Assembly (NCBI GenBank): GCA_003486165.1
Contig: DNGT01000280.1
Location: 14,733 to 25,880 of the forward strand
Direction: 5' to 3'
Source of the DNA: Desulfobacteraceae bacterium
GTDB lineage: Bacteria > Desulfobacterota > Desulfobacteria > Desulfobacterales > UBA11574
DNA: 11,148 bases
In this document: piece by piece, positions 1-5,526 of the stretch
How positions within the stretch are numbered: position 1 is the stretch's first letter
Layout of the letters: every line of letters starts with the position of its first letter
The notes under the pieces: model-generated
What the model was told of the DNA's origin: nothing
Seen by the model: the letters and a program-made list of their open reading frames with translations, nothing else
The model's database searches: none
Program-made: the position numbers and the translations under genes

Positions 1-1
1 T

Positions 2-79
2 AAGTTTTTAAAGGATTTTTTAGTATCCTACAAAGATTTAATTGCAGGTTATGAAAAGAAATACAAATTTGGCATATAA
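2..79 (+). CDS. 3' end of an unidentified gene (partial)
   Basis: A reading frame open from the window edge runs 25 codons to a TAA at 77-79. The residues read as an amphipathic, lysine- and tyrosine-rich helix ending ...AGYEKKYKFGI, which looks like a normal protein C-terminus rather than random translation. The other two + frames are interrupted early. The family cannot be told from this tail. It would be convergent with rtcA, which ends at 208. Seen: the open frame and its composition. Inferred: that it is coding. Confidence 0.4.
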   Translation, partial: KFLKDFLVSYKDLIAGYEKKYKFGI

Positions 80-207
80 ATTGAGCCAATAGTTCGTTTG
101 GGCTTTAAGAGGTTCTGCAACAAATCCAACTTTCGTGATGATGCAGAGGAGGAAATAGGGTGAAGTCGAGGGATGGCCCCGGTTAAATATTAAATGCAGA
201 TTATATG
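80..207. other. Intergenic gap between convergent genes
   Basis: 128 bases between the end of the left-edge gene and the stop of rtcA. It contains an AGGAGG (147-152) followed by GTG at about 160, but that frame closes after eight codons, so it is not called as a gene. No hairpin with a T-run, and hence no convincing terminator, is visible. Confidence 0.4.
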
Positions 208-1272
208 TTACCGTCGGTACCCTATTCCTTTAACACGGAGTCTATTGCCTTTCACTTCTGTTTTCGCGCCGAGCATCTTTTCGACCAGCCACAGTCGAGT
301 TTCAATATGGTCTGTCATTTTGGGTATTATATACGAACTCCACCCGTCGGCCAGCCCACAGAACGGTATGAGCTGATCGGCTATGTGCTCATCAACCGTT
401 GCGTCAGTTTCAAGGACTTCGATCAGATGATCGGCCACTTTTTTCCCGATGTATTCGGCGGGCCTCCCCGGTGCGCCTGCCATGTCAGATCCGATAAGGC
501 AACCGGTATCTGTTTCGGCCCAAACTGCCAGGGACGCTCCGGCCTGAATTGATGTCCTTGGATAAACCGGATTGTTTTTATTATCATAAAGGATTTCAAT
601 ATCTGGAACATATCCCTTGGAATTTAAACGTCTTTGACATTCTTTTGCCATCCTATCGGAGACTTTTCTCTCTTGGAGCAGTGAAGAAAGAGCAATGCCT
701 TTTATACCGGTCGTTTTTCCCCGGTCAACCAGTATCAGCGGTTTGATAATCTTTCTTATTGGAAAGACCTTCACTTCGATCTGACCATTTCCCTTGGGAA
801 CATAACCTGGCCGGATAATTTTTATATCGACATGGATACCCATTGTTTCCAAAATCCTTAACAAGACGTATTTGACGTGATAAATTGATGGAGCGAAGTC
901 CTGAAAAAGTCCGCCCGTGATCTCATAACGGGACGGTTTATCGGCGAAAAGAGCTAAGGGTATCACGCTGAGGACCAGCATGGTTGTGGAGCCCGCCGTT
1001 CCGATATCCCACTCGAACGTGCCGCCACGAATTCCTTTTCCGGGTTTGAATCGGATTTCTTTCGAGCCGATTTTCGCTTGGGCCAGTTCACCTTGGCAAA
1101 TGTGAGCAGATGCTTCAATTCCCCGCAGATGCTGTGCCCTCAAGCCGGGTTTGGGGCGATTGGCCCTGATATTTGTGAGAAAAAGTTCCTCTCCTGTTAA
1201 GACTGAAAACGGAACGGCATCTCTTACTATCGTTCCGGAACCTGATTTCTGACCTCCATCGATTGTAACCAT
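208..1272 (-). CDS. rtcA: RNA 3'-terminal phosphate cyclase, divergent RtcA subfamily
   Basis: RtcA-type cyclases use ATP to convert an RNA 3'-phosphate into a 2',3'-cyclic phosphate through an enzyme-histidine-AMP intermediate, in RNA repair or processing in the cytoplasm. The protein is 354 residues, normal for the family. Family marks visible: the N-terminal IDGGQKSGSGTIVR segment (residues 4-17), NIRANRPKPGLRAQH (about 34-48), the IGTAGSTT segment (about 90-97), GYVPKGNG (about 156-163), and DEHIADQL near residue 296, whose His corresponds to the adenylated histidine. The usual glycine-rich GEGGGQ loop is replaced by KSGSGT, so this is not the E. coli-like branch. I chose ATG 1272 because AGGTG sits five bases upstream; a GTG at 1278 would add two residues. 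It lies 83 bases downstream of guaC on the same strand and may be co-transcribed. No rtcB ligase, archease or rtcR is in the window, so its physiological partner is unknown. The assignment is secure; the substrate is not. Confidence 0.9.
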   Translation of the reverse strand: MVTIDGGQKSGSGTIVRDAVPFSVLTGEELFLTNIRANRPKPGLRAQHLRGIEASAHICQGELAQAKIGSKEIRFKPGKGIRGGTFEWDIGTAGSTTMLVLSVIPLALFADKPSRYEITGGLFQDFAPSIYHVKYVLLRILETMGIHVDIKIIRPGYVPKGNGQIEVKVFPIRKIIKPLILVDRGKTTGIKGIALSSLLQERKVSDRMAKECQRRLNSKGYVPDIEILYDNKNNPVYPRTSIQAGASLAVWAETDTGCLIGSDMAGAPGRPAEYIGKKVADHLIEVLETDATVDEHIADQLIPFCGLADGWSSYIIPKMTDHIETRLWLVEKMLGAKTEVKGNRLRVKGIGYRR

Positions 1273-1297
1273 GTTCACCTATTCGTCGCGACCCATA

Positions 1298-1325
1298 AGA
1301 ATAAGTTTGTTTCTATTTTAATCAA
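1298..1325 (-). promoter_or_regulatory. Weak candidate sigma-70 promoter for rtcA
   Basis: On the minus strand TTGATT (1325-1320) is followed after 16 bases by TATTCT (1303-1298), about 25 bases before the rtcA start. Each hexamer matches consensus at four of six positions, so this is only suggestive. rtcA could equally be read from the guaC transcript. Confidence 0.2.
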
Positions 1326-1331
1326 AAATAA

Positions 1332-1349
1332 TGTGAATACACGTTCACA
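1332..1349. promoter_or_regulatory. Inverted repeat TGTGA-N8-TCACA, possible operator
   Basis: A symmetric TGTGA...TCACA pair (6-bp arms if one counts TGTGAA/TTCACA) lies between guaC and rtcA, just upstream of the weak rtcA promoter candidate. The half-sites look like those of CRP/FNR-family regulators, but the spacing is eight bases rather than six, so a canonical CRP site is not supported. It could be an operator for another dimeric regulator or chance in AT-rich DNA. Confidence 0.25.
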
Positions 1350-1355
1350 ATTTAA

Positions 1356-2372
1356 CTAAAGAAGCCTGTGGGGTAAACTTTCCGTTCGGCCCGATGAGGT
1401 AATTTCGAGATAGTCGAGTTTCCTCTGTAGCTCGGCAATATTGGCTGCACCGCCGTATGTCAGGCCGGAGCGCAATCCGCCGATGATGTCGGTAATAACC
1501 TTGTCTTCGTCTTCGCGGTAGGGGACCTCAATTGAAACGCCTTCAGAGGTTTTCCACTCCGCAATACCTCCATGGAATTCTTGTTGGATTTCGCTGCTCG
1601 CCATTCCGCGGTAGGTTTTCACCCTTACCTCTTCTCCATTTGCATCTTCTTTACAAATCACGGGTCCGGGTGTCGGCCGAGTGCCTGCCAGCATGCTCCC
1701 CAACATTACGAAATCTGCTCCGAAAGCCAGCGCTTTGACAATATCTCCTGGATACCGGATACCACCATCGGCAACAACCGAGCGATCCACCCGTGAACAG
1801 TTTTTTATCGCTGTTAGGTTGGGCACACCGAAACCCGTCTTGATCCTTGTCGTGCAAACCGAACCGCCGCCGATACCCACTTTAACGATATCGGCACCGC
1901 ATGAAGCAAGGTGATCGGCTCCGGCATAAGTTGCCACATTTCCTGCCATGATACAGGCTTCATCACCAAGCATTTCGCGAATGCTCTTTAGAGTTCTTCC
2001 CACATACTTAGCATGGGCATGTGCCACATCAATACAAAACAAATCTGCACCGGCGTCCCGCAAAGCTTCGACCCGTTCCAGATCTTCGCTACCACAGCCG
2101 ACAGACACAAACGCCGGGTACCTGCAATCCTCAAACATACGCACATTTTTTTCTATAGACATATAACGATGTAAAACGCCTATACCACCCTTAGCTCCGA
2201 TATAATTGGCCATGTCCGTCTCGGTGATGGTGTCCATGTTTGCGGTCATCAACGGTAGTTTAAGTGAAAGTTTTTTCTTTTTGCATATCATTGAAATATC
2301 AACAACTTTTCTGGATTCCCAGTGGTTGTAAGACGGTACCAAGAGAATGTCGTCATATGTAATAGCTTTCAT
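1356..2372 (-). CDS. guaC: GMP reductase (IMPDH/GMPR family, no CBS domain)
   Basis: GMP reductase converts GMP to IMP with NADPH and release of ammonia, letting guanine nucleotides return to the adenine branch. The 338-residue protein is a single TIM-barrel domain without the CBS insert of IMP dehydrogenase. Visible marks: [10 protein letters not shown] near the N-terminus (5-14), the catalytic-cysteine loop GGGSVCTTR (168-176, Cys173) followed by IKTGFGVP, the phosphate-binding DGGIRYPGD (202-210), GSMLAGT (225-231), and YRGMASSE (254-261). YRGMAS is the form typical of GMP reductases, where IMP dehydrogenases have YRGMGS; that and the length decide the call. GGG replaces the common GPG before the catalytic Cys, a small oddity. 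The ATG has a strong AAGGAGG at 2379-2385. It is the first gene of a probable guaC-rtcA minus-strand pair. A CBS-less IMP dehydrogenase remains a less likely alternative. Confidence 0.85.
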   Translation of the reverse strand: MKAITYDDILLVPSYNHWESRKVVDISMICKKKKLSLKLPLMTANMDTITETDMANYIGAKGGIGVLHRYMSIEKNVRMFEDCRYPAFVSVGCGSEDLERVEALRDAGADLFCIDVAHAHAKYVGRTLKSIREMLGDEACIMAGNVATYAGADHLASCGADIVKVGIGGGSVCTTRIKTGFGVPNLTAIKNCSRVDRSVVADGGIRYPGDIVKALAFGADFVMLGSMLAGTRPTPGPVICKEDANGEEVRVKTYRGMASSEIQQEFHGGIAEWKTSEGVSIEVPYREDEDKVITDIIGGLRSGLTYGGAANIAELQRKLDYLEITSSGRTESLPHRLL

Positions 2373-2377
2373 CGAAA

Positions 2378-2385
2378 TCCTCCTT
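2378..2385 (-). promoter_or_regulatory. Strong ribosome binding site of guaC
   Basis: Minus-strand AAGGAGGA ends five bases before the guaC ATG and fixes that start. A second AAGGAGG lies further upstream (2461-2467) without a usable reading frame. Confidence 0.7.
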
Positions 2386-2493
2386 GAAATATAATACGCT
2401 CATAATAGTTGCTTTATAGCATTTATCTTTTATTTTTGCTCCTTTTAAATGTATTCAACACCTCCTTGAATAGTGAATTAAAACATTTTTTAA

Positions 2494-2557
2494 TATGATA
2501 TCGAAAAGTTATTCTATCACTTAAACCTTGATTTATGATGATAGAATCCATATCATA
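2494..2557. repeat. Nested inverted repeat, cruciform or RNA hairpin
   Basis: Outer arms TATGATAT (2494-2501) and ATATCATA (2550-2557) enclose inner arms ATTCTATCA (2511-2519) and TGATAGAAT (2539-2547), both pairs perfect. The terminal loop is 19 bases and the interior loop is asymmetric, nine bases against two. No T-run follows on either strand, so it is not a standard terminator. It lies about 120 bases upstream of guaC and 200 bases upstream of the small + gene. A regulatory hairpin, a paired operator or a repeat relic are all possible. Confidence 0.5.
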
Positions 2558-2752
2558 CCAATAATCCGTATATAACTTCACAATTATCTGTGCAGATTTA
2601 AATATTTTTAGGCAAAATTATTTTTCCTTGGATAAAGATGATTTGACAATGATCAAAAATTGGTCTTGTTTGATTCAAGATATGATAAATGGGGCCATCC
2701 ATATACAAACCTAAGAAATGCCAAGAGGAAGATAAATATTCATATTCTTTTT

Positions 2753-2758
2753 AGGAGG
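2753..2758 (+). promoter_or_regulatory. Strong ribosome binding site of the small ORF at 2762
   Basis: TTAGGAGG ends three bases before ATG 2762. It decides the start: a longer frame from 2660 has no such signal and includes sequence that does not look coding. Confidence 0.6.
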
Positions 2759-2761
2759 ATT

Positions 2762-2920
2762 ATGAAAAAAGAAGACATTCAATATGTTAAATGTGCTCAC
2801 TCTGGTGCCCGGATACCTATAAAAGATGCTGTTAATTTTAAGAGTGTTTTTATATATGGCAAGCACTTTCATTGTAGAGAATTTAGATCCCAAGGGCCAA
2901 TGGGATTGCATGATCGATGA
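2762..2920 (+). CDS. Small unrecognised protein with Cys/His pairs, possibly frameshifted at its end
   Basis: A 52-residue ORF with an excellent Shine-Dalgarno. I do not recognise the family. It is hydrophilic, has no signal peptide or membrane segment, and has C11-A-H13 near the N-terminus and H37-C38 in the second half, a spacing compatible with a small zinc-binding fold but not proof of one. The final residues (FRSQGPMGLHDR) look less protein-like than the next + frame. That frame reads ...LDPKGQWDCMIDDVAMH and stops at 2934-2936, adding another cysteine. A one-base insertion in the TTT at 2882-2884 would explain this. Seen: ORF, RBS and alternative frame. Inferred: the metal site and the frameshift. 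Confidence 0.5.
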   Translation: MKKEDIQYVKCAHSGARIPIKDAVNFKSVFIYGKHFHCREFRSQGPMGLHDR

Positions 2921-3087
2921 TGTGGCTATGCACTGAGATACCTTTGGGCTGCAACAATGAGCGCTTGCCTTTTTTTGTGCCGTTCATATCGTGAATGGGA
3001 GGCGGGTTACGGAAATATCAAGACAAATCGATTCCTTAACTTGGCTGCAGAATCATTGGGCGGACAGATCCAAAAACGGAGGTATAT
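2921..3087 (+). other. Gap before yhbY
   Basis: 167 bases between the small ORF and yhbY. A 47-codon frame from ATG 2957 runs to a TGA just inside yhbY, but it has no ribosome binding site or recognisable content. No promoter hexamers stand out. Confidence 0.3.
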
Positions 3088-3399
3088 GTGGAAAAACTGA
3101 AAGGTTATCAGAAGAAATATCTTAAGGGGCTGGTCCACGGTATGAAACCACTGGTTTTTGTCGGCCAGAAAGGACTCTCCCCTACTGTATCCAAAGCTGT
3201 AGATGAGTCATTGGAAAAACATGAGCTTATTAAGGTAAAATTTATTGATTTCAAGGAAAAAGGTCAGAAAGAAGAGATCGCCTGCGCCATTGAAAAAGAA
3301 ACCACCTCTGAGTTGGTGGGGATGATTGGTCATATTGCAATTTTTTTTCGTCAACAGAAGGATCCCGAAAAAAGAAAGATCAATTTTCCAAAGCGGTAG
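3088..3399 (+). CDS. yhbY: YhbY/CRM-domain ribosome-assembly RNA-binding protein
   Basis: YhbY proteins are small cytoplasmic RNA-binding proteins associated with pre-50S ribosomal particles. The 103-residue product is almost entirely one CRM domain: an N-terminal basic helix (GYQKKYLKGLVHGMKP), the diagnostic GxxG loop in VFVGQKGLS (G26-Q-K-G29), a middle helix (TVSKAVDESLEKHELIKVKF), and a C-terminal strand ending with the GHIAIFFR-type segment that closes the family's fold. A short basic tail follows. The start is GTG at 3088, five bases after GGAGG (3078-3082). An overlapping ATG at 3086 is in another frame and closes after four codons. It is convergent with the radical SAM gene, the two stops 24 bases apart. 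In many genomes yhbY lies near ftsH/rlmE or greA; here it does not. Confidence 0.92.
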   Translation: MEKLKGYQKKYLKGLVHGMKPLVFVGQKGLSPTVSKAVDESLEKHELIKVKFIDFKEKGQKEEIACAIEKETTSELVGMIGHIAIFFRQQKDPEKRKINFPKR

Positions 3400-3423
3400 A
3401 TTGAAGAATAAATTATGAAAAGT

Positions 3424-4179
3424 CTAAAACAGGACTTGAAATTTCATTTTTTTTTTCAATAATTCGGAAGCGAGTCTTTCCTTATATTCCTTGAAGAATT
3501 CGTCCGTGGTTCCCCTGTTGAGCCCGAACCTGTGATAAAATCCCTTGATTGAATTTAGATAGTTCATCTTATCGATAAAAATCGTATCCGCCTTTTCTGC
3601 AAGATTTTCGATCAGCTTTTCCGGATTTCCGGGCAGCAGCGGTCCGATGAAAACAAATGTTTTAATTCCGGAGGAGTGAATTTTCGCCAAGGCCGTCAAT
3701 CTGTCTTTTACCGGGCTTGCCTTGGGCTCAAATAATTTTGCCACCTTTTCATCATCGGTGGTGATGGTAAATCCCACCTCTATTTCCTCGAATTTTTTAA
3801 ATACATCCAGATCCCTTAAAACGAGTTCAGACTTTGTCTGAATATTGACCGGGAACTGTTTTTTGACGAGTTCTTTTAAACAGCGCCTGGTCAATTCATA
3901 GGTTGCTTCCAGGGGTTGATAGGGATCACAAACCGAGGAAATCCAGACGATCCCTCTTTTGGCTTTATTCAACTGCTTTTGCAAAACTTCCGGAGCATTA
4001 ATTTTAACATCCACAAAATCGCCCCAGGCCTCTTTGTGTCCGGAATACCGTTTCATAAACAAACGTGCATAGCAATATCTGCAATTGATCTGGCAACCGG
4101 TATAAGGATTCAGGCAATAGTCAAAAACCTTTGACTTGTTGAGAACGCTTTTGGCCTGAATTTCTTTGACATGAAGCAT
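3424..4179 (-). CDS. SplB-like radical SAM protein (COG1533 type)
   Basis: Radical SAM enzymes cleave S-adenosylmethionine with a [4Fe-4S] cluster to start radical chemistry. The cluster motif is plain: GCQINCRYCYA gives C29-X3-C33-X2-C36. The N-terminal VKEIQAKSVLNKSKVFDYCLNPYTGC and the later ISSVCDPYQPLE segment (the TDPYQP-type motif, here CDPYQP) are typical of the group often annotated as spore-photoproduct-lyase-like or DNA repair photolyase. At 251 residues it is close to the short members of that group and lacks any N-terminal extension. Sequence does not give the substrate, and a spore photoproduct lyase role is not implied. The start at 4179 fits the family's usual beginning, though its ribosome binding site is weak. 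The frame stays open upstream through a PhoU-like relic (4180-4296), and a good promoter lies before that. It is convergent with yhbY. Confidence 0.85.
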   Translation of the reverse strand: MLHVKEIQAKSVLNKSKVFDYCLNPYTGCQINCRYCYARLFMKRYSGHKEAWGDFVDVKINAPEVLQKQLNKAKRGIVWISSVCDPYQPLEATYELTRRCLKELVKKQFPVNIQTKSELVLRDLDVFKKFEEIEVGFTITTDDEKVAKLFEPKASPVKDRLTALAKIHSSGIKTFVFIGPLLPGNPEKLIENLAEKADTIFIDKMNYLNSIKGFYHRFGLNRGTTDEFFKEYKERLASELLKKKMKFQVLF

Positions 4180-4296
4180 GGTACTTAGTCCCCGGATTTT
4201 TTTTCGGACAATTTCGCCTTCTATCAGGGAAATAACTTCTTCGGCGATGTTGGTGACACGGTCTGCAATGCTTTCAAGATGACGCTTCCCGACTTC
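4180..4296 (-). pseudogene. phoU: Relic of the PhoU C-terminus, in frame with the radical SAM gene
   Basis: Reading the minus strand upstream of the radical SAM ATG, the same frame stays open for 39 codons back to a TAA at 4297-4299. It reads KRHLESIADRVTN followed by IAEEVISLIEGEIVRKK. This matches the well-known C-terminal helix of the phosphate regulator PhoU (RxLERIADHxxNIAExVIYxxxG). There is no ATG, GTG or TTG in the relic and nothing PhoU-like before the TAA, where the DNA turns very AT-rich. It therefore looks like the surviving tail of a phoU gene cut off by a rearrangement. Whether any of it is translated as an extension of the radical SAM protein is unknown. The match rests on my knowledge of the PhoU motif, not on a search. 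Confidence 0.7.
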
Positions 4297-4316
4297 TTAA
4301 ATAAATAAATTATAAA

Positions 4317-4346
4317 ATTATAACACAACTTGAAAAGAATTGTCAG
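4317..4346 (-). promoter_or_regulatory. Candidate sigma-70 promoter for the radical SAM gene
   Basis: On the minus strand CTGACA (4346-4341) and a perfect TATAAT (4322-4317) are separated by 18 bases. Transcription would start about 10 bases further, in the AT-rich stretch before the phoU relic, giving a leader of about 130 bases to the radical SAM start. Confidence 0.45.
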
Positions 4347-4362
4347 GAGAATATTTAAGGGC

Positions 4363-4391
4363 TTGAAAGCATACATTTCTAAAGGGATAAT
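4363..4391 (+). promoter_or_regulatory. Candidate sigma-70 promoter for the DUF2971 locus
   Basis: TTGAAA (4363-4368) and GATAAT (4386-4391) with 17 bases between them, about 35 bases before the TTG start of the small ORF. It is back to back with the promoter of the radical SAM gene, so the two transcripts diverge from a 50-base interval. Confidence 0.5.
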
Positions 4392-4428
4392 ATAATAGGA
4401 TAGTTACAACAGATAACAGGAGCAAATC

Positions 4429-4618
4429 TTGAAAAAGGGGTACGTTTTGCTTTACGGAAAGAGACATCCGCAACTATAATGGAAAAACGAATCCTACTGT
4501 TTTAAGACCATATTATGGTCAAAAATGTAGAATTGATTTGACAATTGATGGTAAAAAGAAAATCTATATGAATAGGGTTCGGCATTATATTTCAAAATTT
4601 GATATCAAAAATGATTAA
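4429..4618 (+). pseudogene. Small gene upstream of DUF2971, apparently split by a one-base shift
   Basis: AGGAG (4418-4422) sits six bases before TTG 4429, which opens MKKG and then runs only 16 codons. The next + frame, open from 4433 to TAA 4616-4618, reads like a real protein of about 60 residues: TFCFTERDIRNYNGK, then NPTVLRPYYGQKCRIDLTID, then a basic end GKKKIYMNRVRHYISKFDIKND. It has no start codon of its own before ATG 4568. Joining the two needs one base to be skipped around AAAAAGGGGTACG (4432-4444). The end overlaps the DUF2971 ATG (4611) by eight bases, the arrangement of translationally coupled pairs. The family is not recognised. An assembly or sequencing error, a true pseudogene, and a recoding site all fit. 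Confidence 0.4.
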
Positions 4619-5495
4619 AGCTATCACCAAAAACCTCTATTCAGACATTCCCAAGGAAACATTATATCACTATACGACCTTTACAGGACTGGTGGGTATT
4701 GTCGATAGTCAAGTGCTTTGGGCCAGTGATATTAGATACATGAATGATTCGGCAGAGCTTAAACATACGGCTGATCTAATTCGAATGGAAATCACGCAAA
4801 GAATTACTGCCGGTCATGCAAAGCCAAACTTGCTGAATCAGTTTTTGGAGTGGGTAACACATCGAATAACAAACGGGCATATGCTGTTTGCCGCCTCATT
4901 TAGGTCTAACGGTAACCTTCTCAGTCAATGGCGAGGATACAGTAAGTTGGGAAAAGGGGTAAGCCTCGGTTTTAATCCGAACTACATTTTGAAATGCGCT
5001 AATGAACAATCATTTCAAATCGGCAAGTGCATTTATAATATAGCCGATCAACGCCGGCTCATTAAACTAGTTGTCGATGCCGTTGAGGCCCTATCACAAG
5101 AGTTTAATAAAAATACAAAAGTGTCCGAAAAACACAACCCTCAATATTATCATGACGTCTTCGAAAGAATAGAAAGTGATCTTCTCCGTATTGCAGCTAT
5201 TTTAAAGCATCCCTCGTTCCAAGAGGAAGAGGAGTGGCGTATTGTCTCGCCTGCTTTGACTGATTATGTGACATCTCCGGTATTATTCAGGGAAGGGACT
5301 TCGATGCTGGTGCCTTACGTTGAGTTCAAGCTATTACAGGAAAAAGACAGACCCATTGCTTTAGAGCATATTTTTCTTGGTCCGACACCTAATATTAACA
5401 TTTCCATGAACTCATTAACCATGTTTTTGGCAAAAAATGGCGTTAATCCTAAAAAAGGAATAACATATTGTGAAATTCCATATCGTCAACACTAA
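4611..5495 (+). CDS. DUF2971 family protein
   Basis: A 294-residue protein with the usual layout of DUF2971: LYHYTTFTGLVGI near the N-terminus (18-30), WASDIRYMNDSAEL (37-50), a central segment with LSQWRGY..GKGVSLGF (104-121), and a later helix ending in EEEEWRIVS (205-213). No signal peptide or membrane segment is seen, so it is probably cytoplasmic. The function of the family is not established to my knowledge. The YHYT start and the acidic ExEWR element recall the layout of ADP-ribosyltransferase-like folds such as DarT, but that is inference from pattern only. ATG 4611 was chosen because it overlaps the small upstream gene; TTG 4599 in the same frame would add four residues. Neither has a clear ribosome binding site, which suggests translational coupling. 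Codon and base use is more AT-rich than in the pil genes, consistent with acquisition. Its stop is 31 bases from that of the convergent pilY1. Confidence 0.75.
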   Translation: MIKAITKNLYSDIPKETLYHYTTFTGLVGIVDSQVLWASDIRYMNDSAELKHTADLIRMEITQRITAGHAKPNLLNQFLEWVTHRITNGHMLFAASFRSNGNLLSQWRGYSKLGKGVSLGFNPNYILKCANEQSFQIGKCIYNIADQRRLIKLVVDAVEALSQEFNKNTKVSEKHNPQYYHDVFERIESDLLRIAAILKHPSFQEEEEWRIVSPALTDYVTSPVLFREGTSMLVPYVEFKLLQEKDRPIALEHIFLGPTPNINISMNSLTMFLAKNGVNPKKGITYCEIPYRQH

Positions 5496-5526
5496 CATAG
5501 TGAATGAGGCAAATCTAAGATAGTCA

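Larger units (their letters stand above)
2386..2761. other. AT-rich divergent intergenic region
   Basis: 376 bases between the divergent guaC and the small + strand gene. It holds an orphan minus-strand Shine-Dalgarno (2461-2467) whose only frame is an 11-codon TTG-started peptide, the nested inverted repeat at 2494-2557, and a TTGACA at 2643-2648 without a good -10 partner. I looked for a purine-type riboswitch core in front of guaC and could not make one out. Confidence 0.5.

Noticed and set aside
1332..1349. Canonical CRP/FNR binding site
   Set aside because: The half-sites fit but the spacing is eight bases rather than six, so the site is kept only as a low-confidence inverted repeat.
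2430..2467. Leader peptide gene upstream of guaC on the minus strand
   Set aside because: The AAGGAGG is good, but the only frame is a TTG-started 11 codons with too short a spacing and no regulatory codon pattern.
2386..2660. Purine riboswitch before guaC
   Set aside because: I could not find the conserved three-way junction core; the visible structure is a simple nested hairpin.
2660..2920. 86-residue version of the small + strand protein
   Set aside because: The extra N-terminal part precedes the strong ribosome binding site at 2753-2758 and does not look like protein.
2957..3098. 47-codon + strand frame ending just inside yhbY
   Set aside because: No ribosome binding site, no recognisable content, and the yhbY start is well explained by its own GGAGG.
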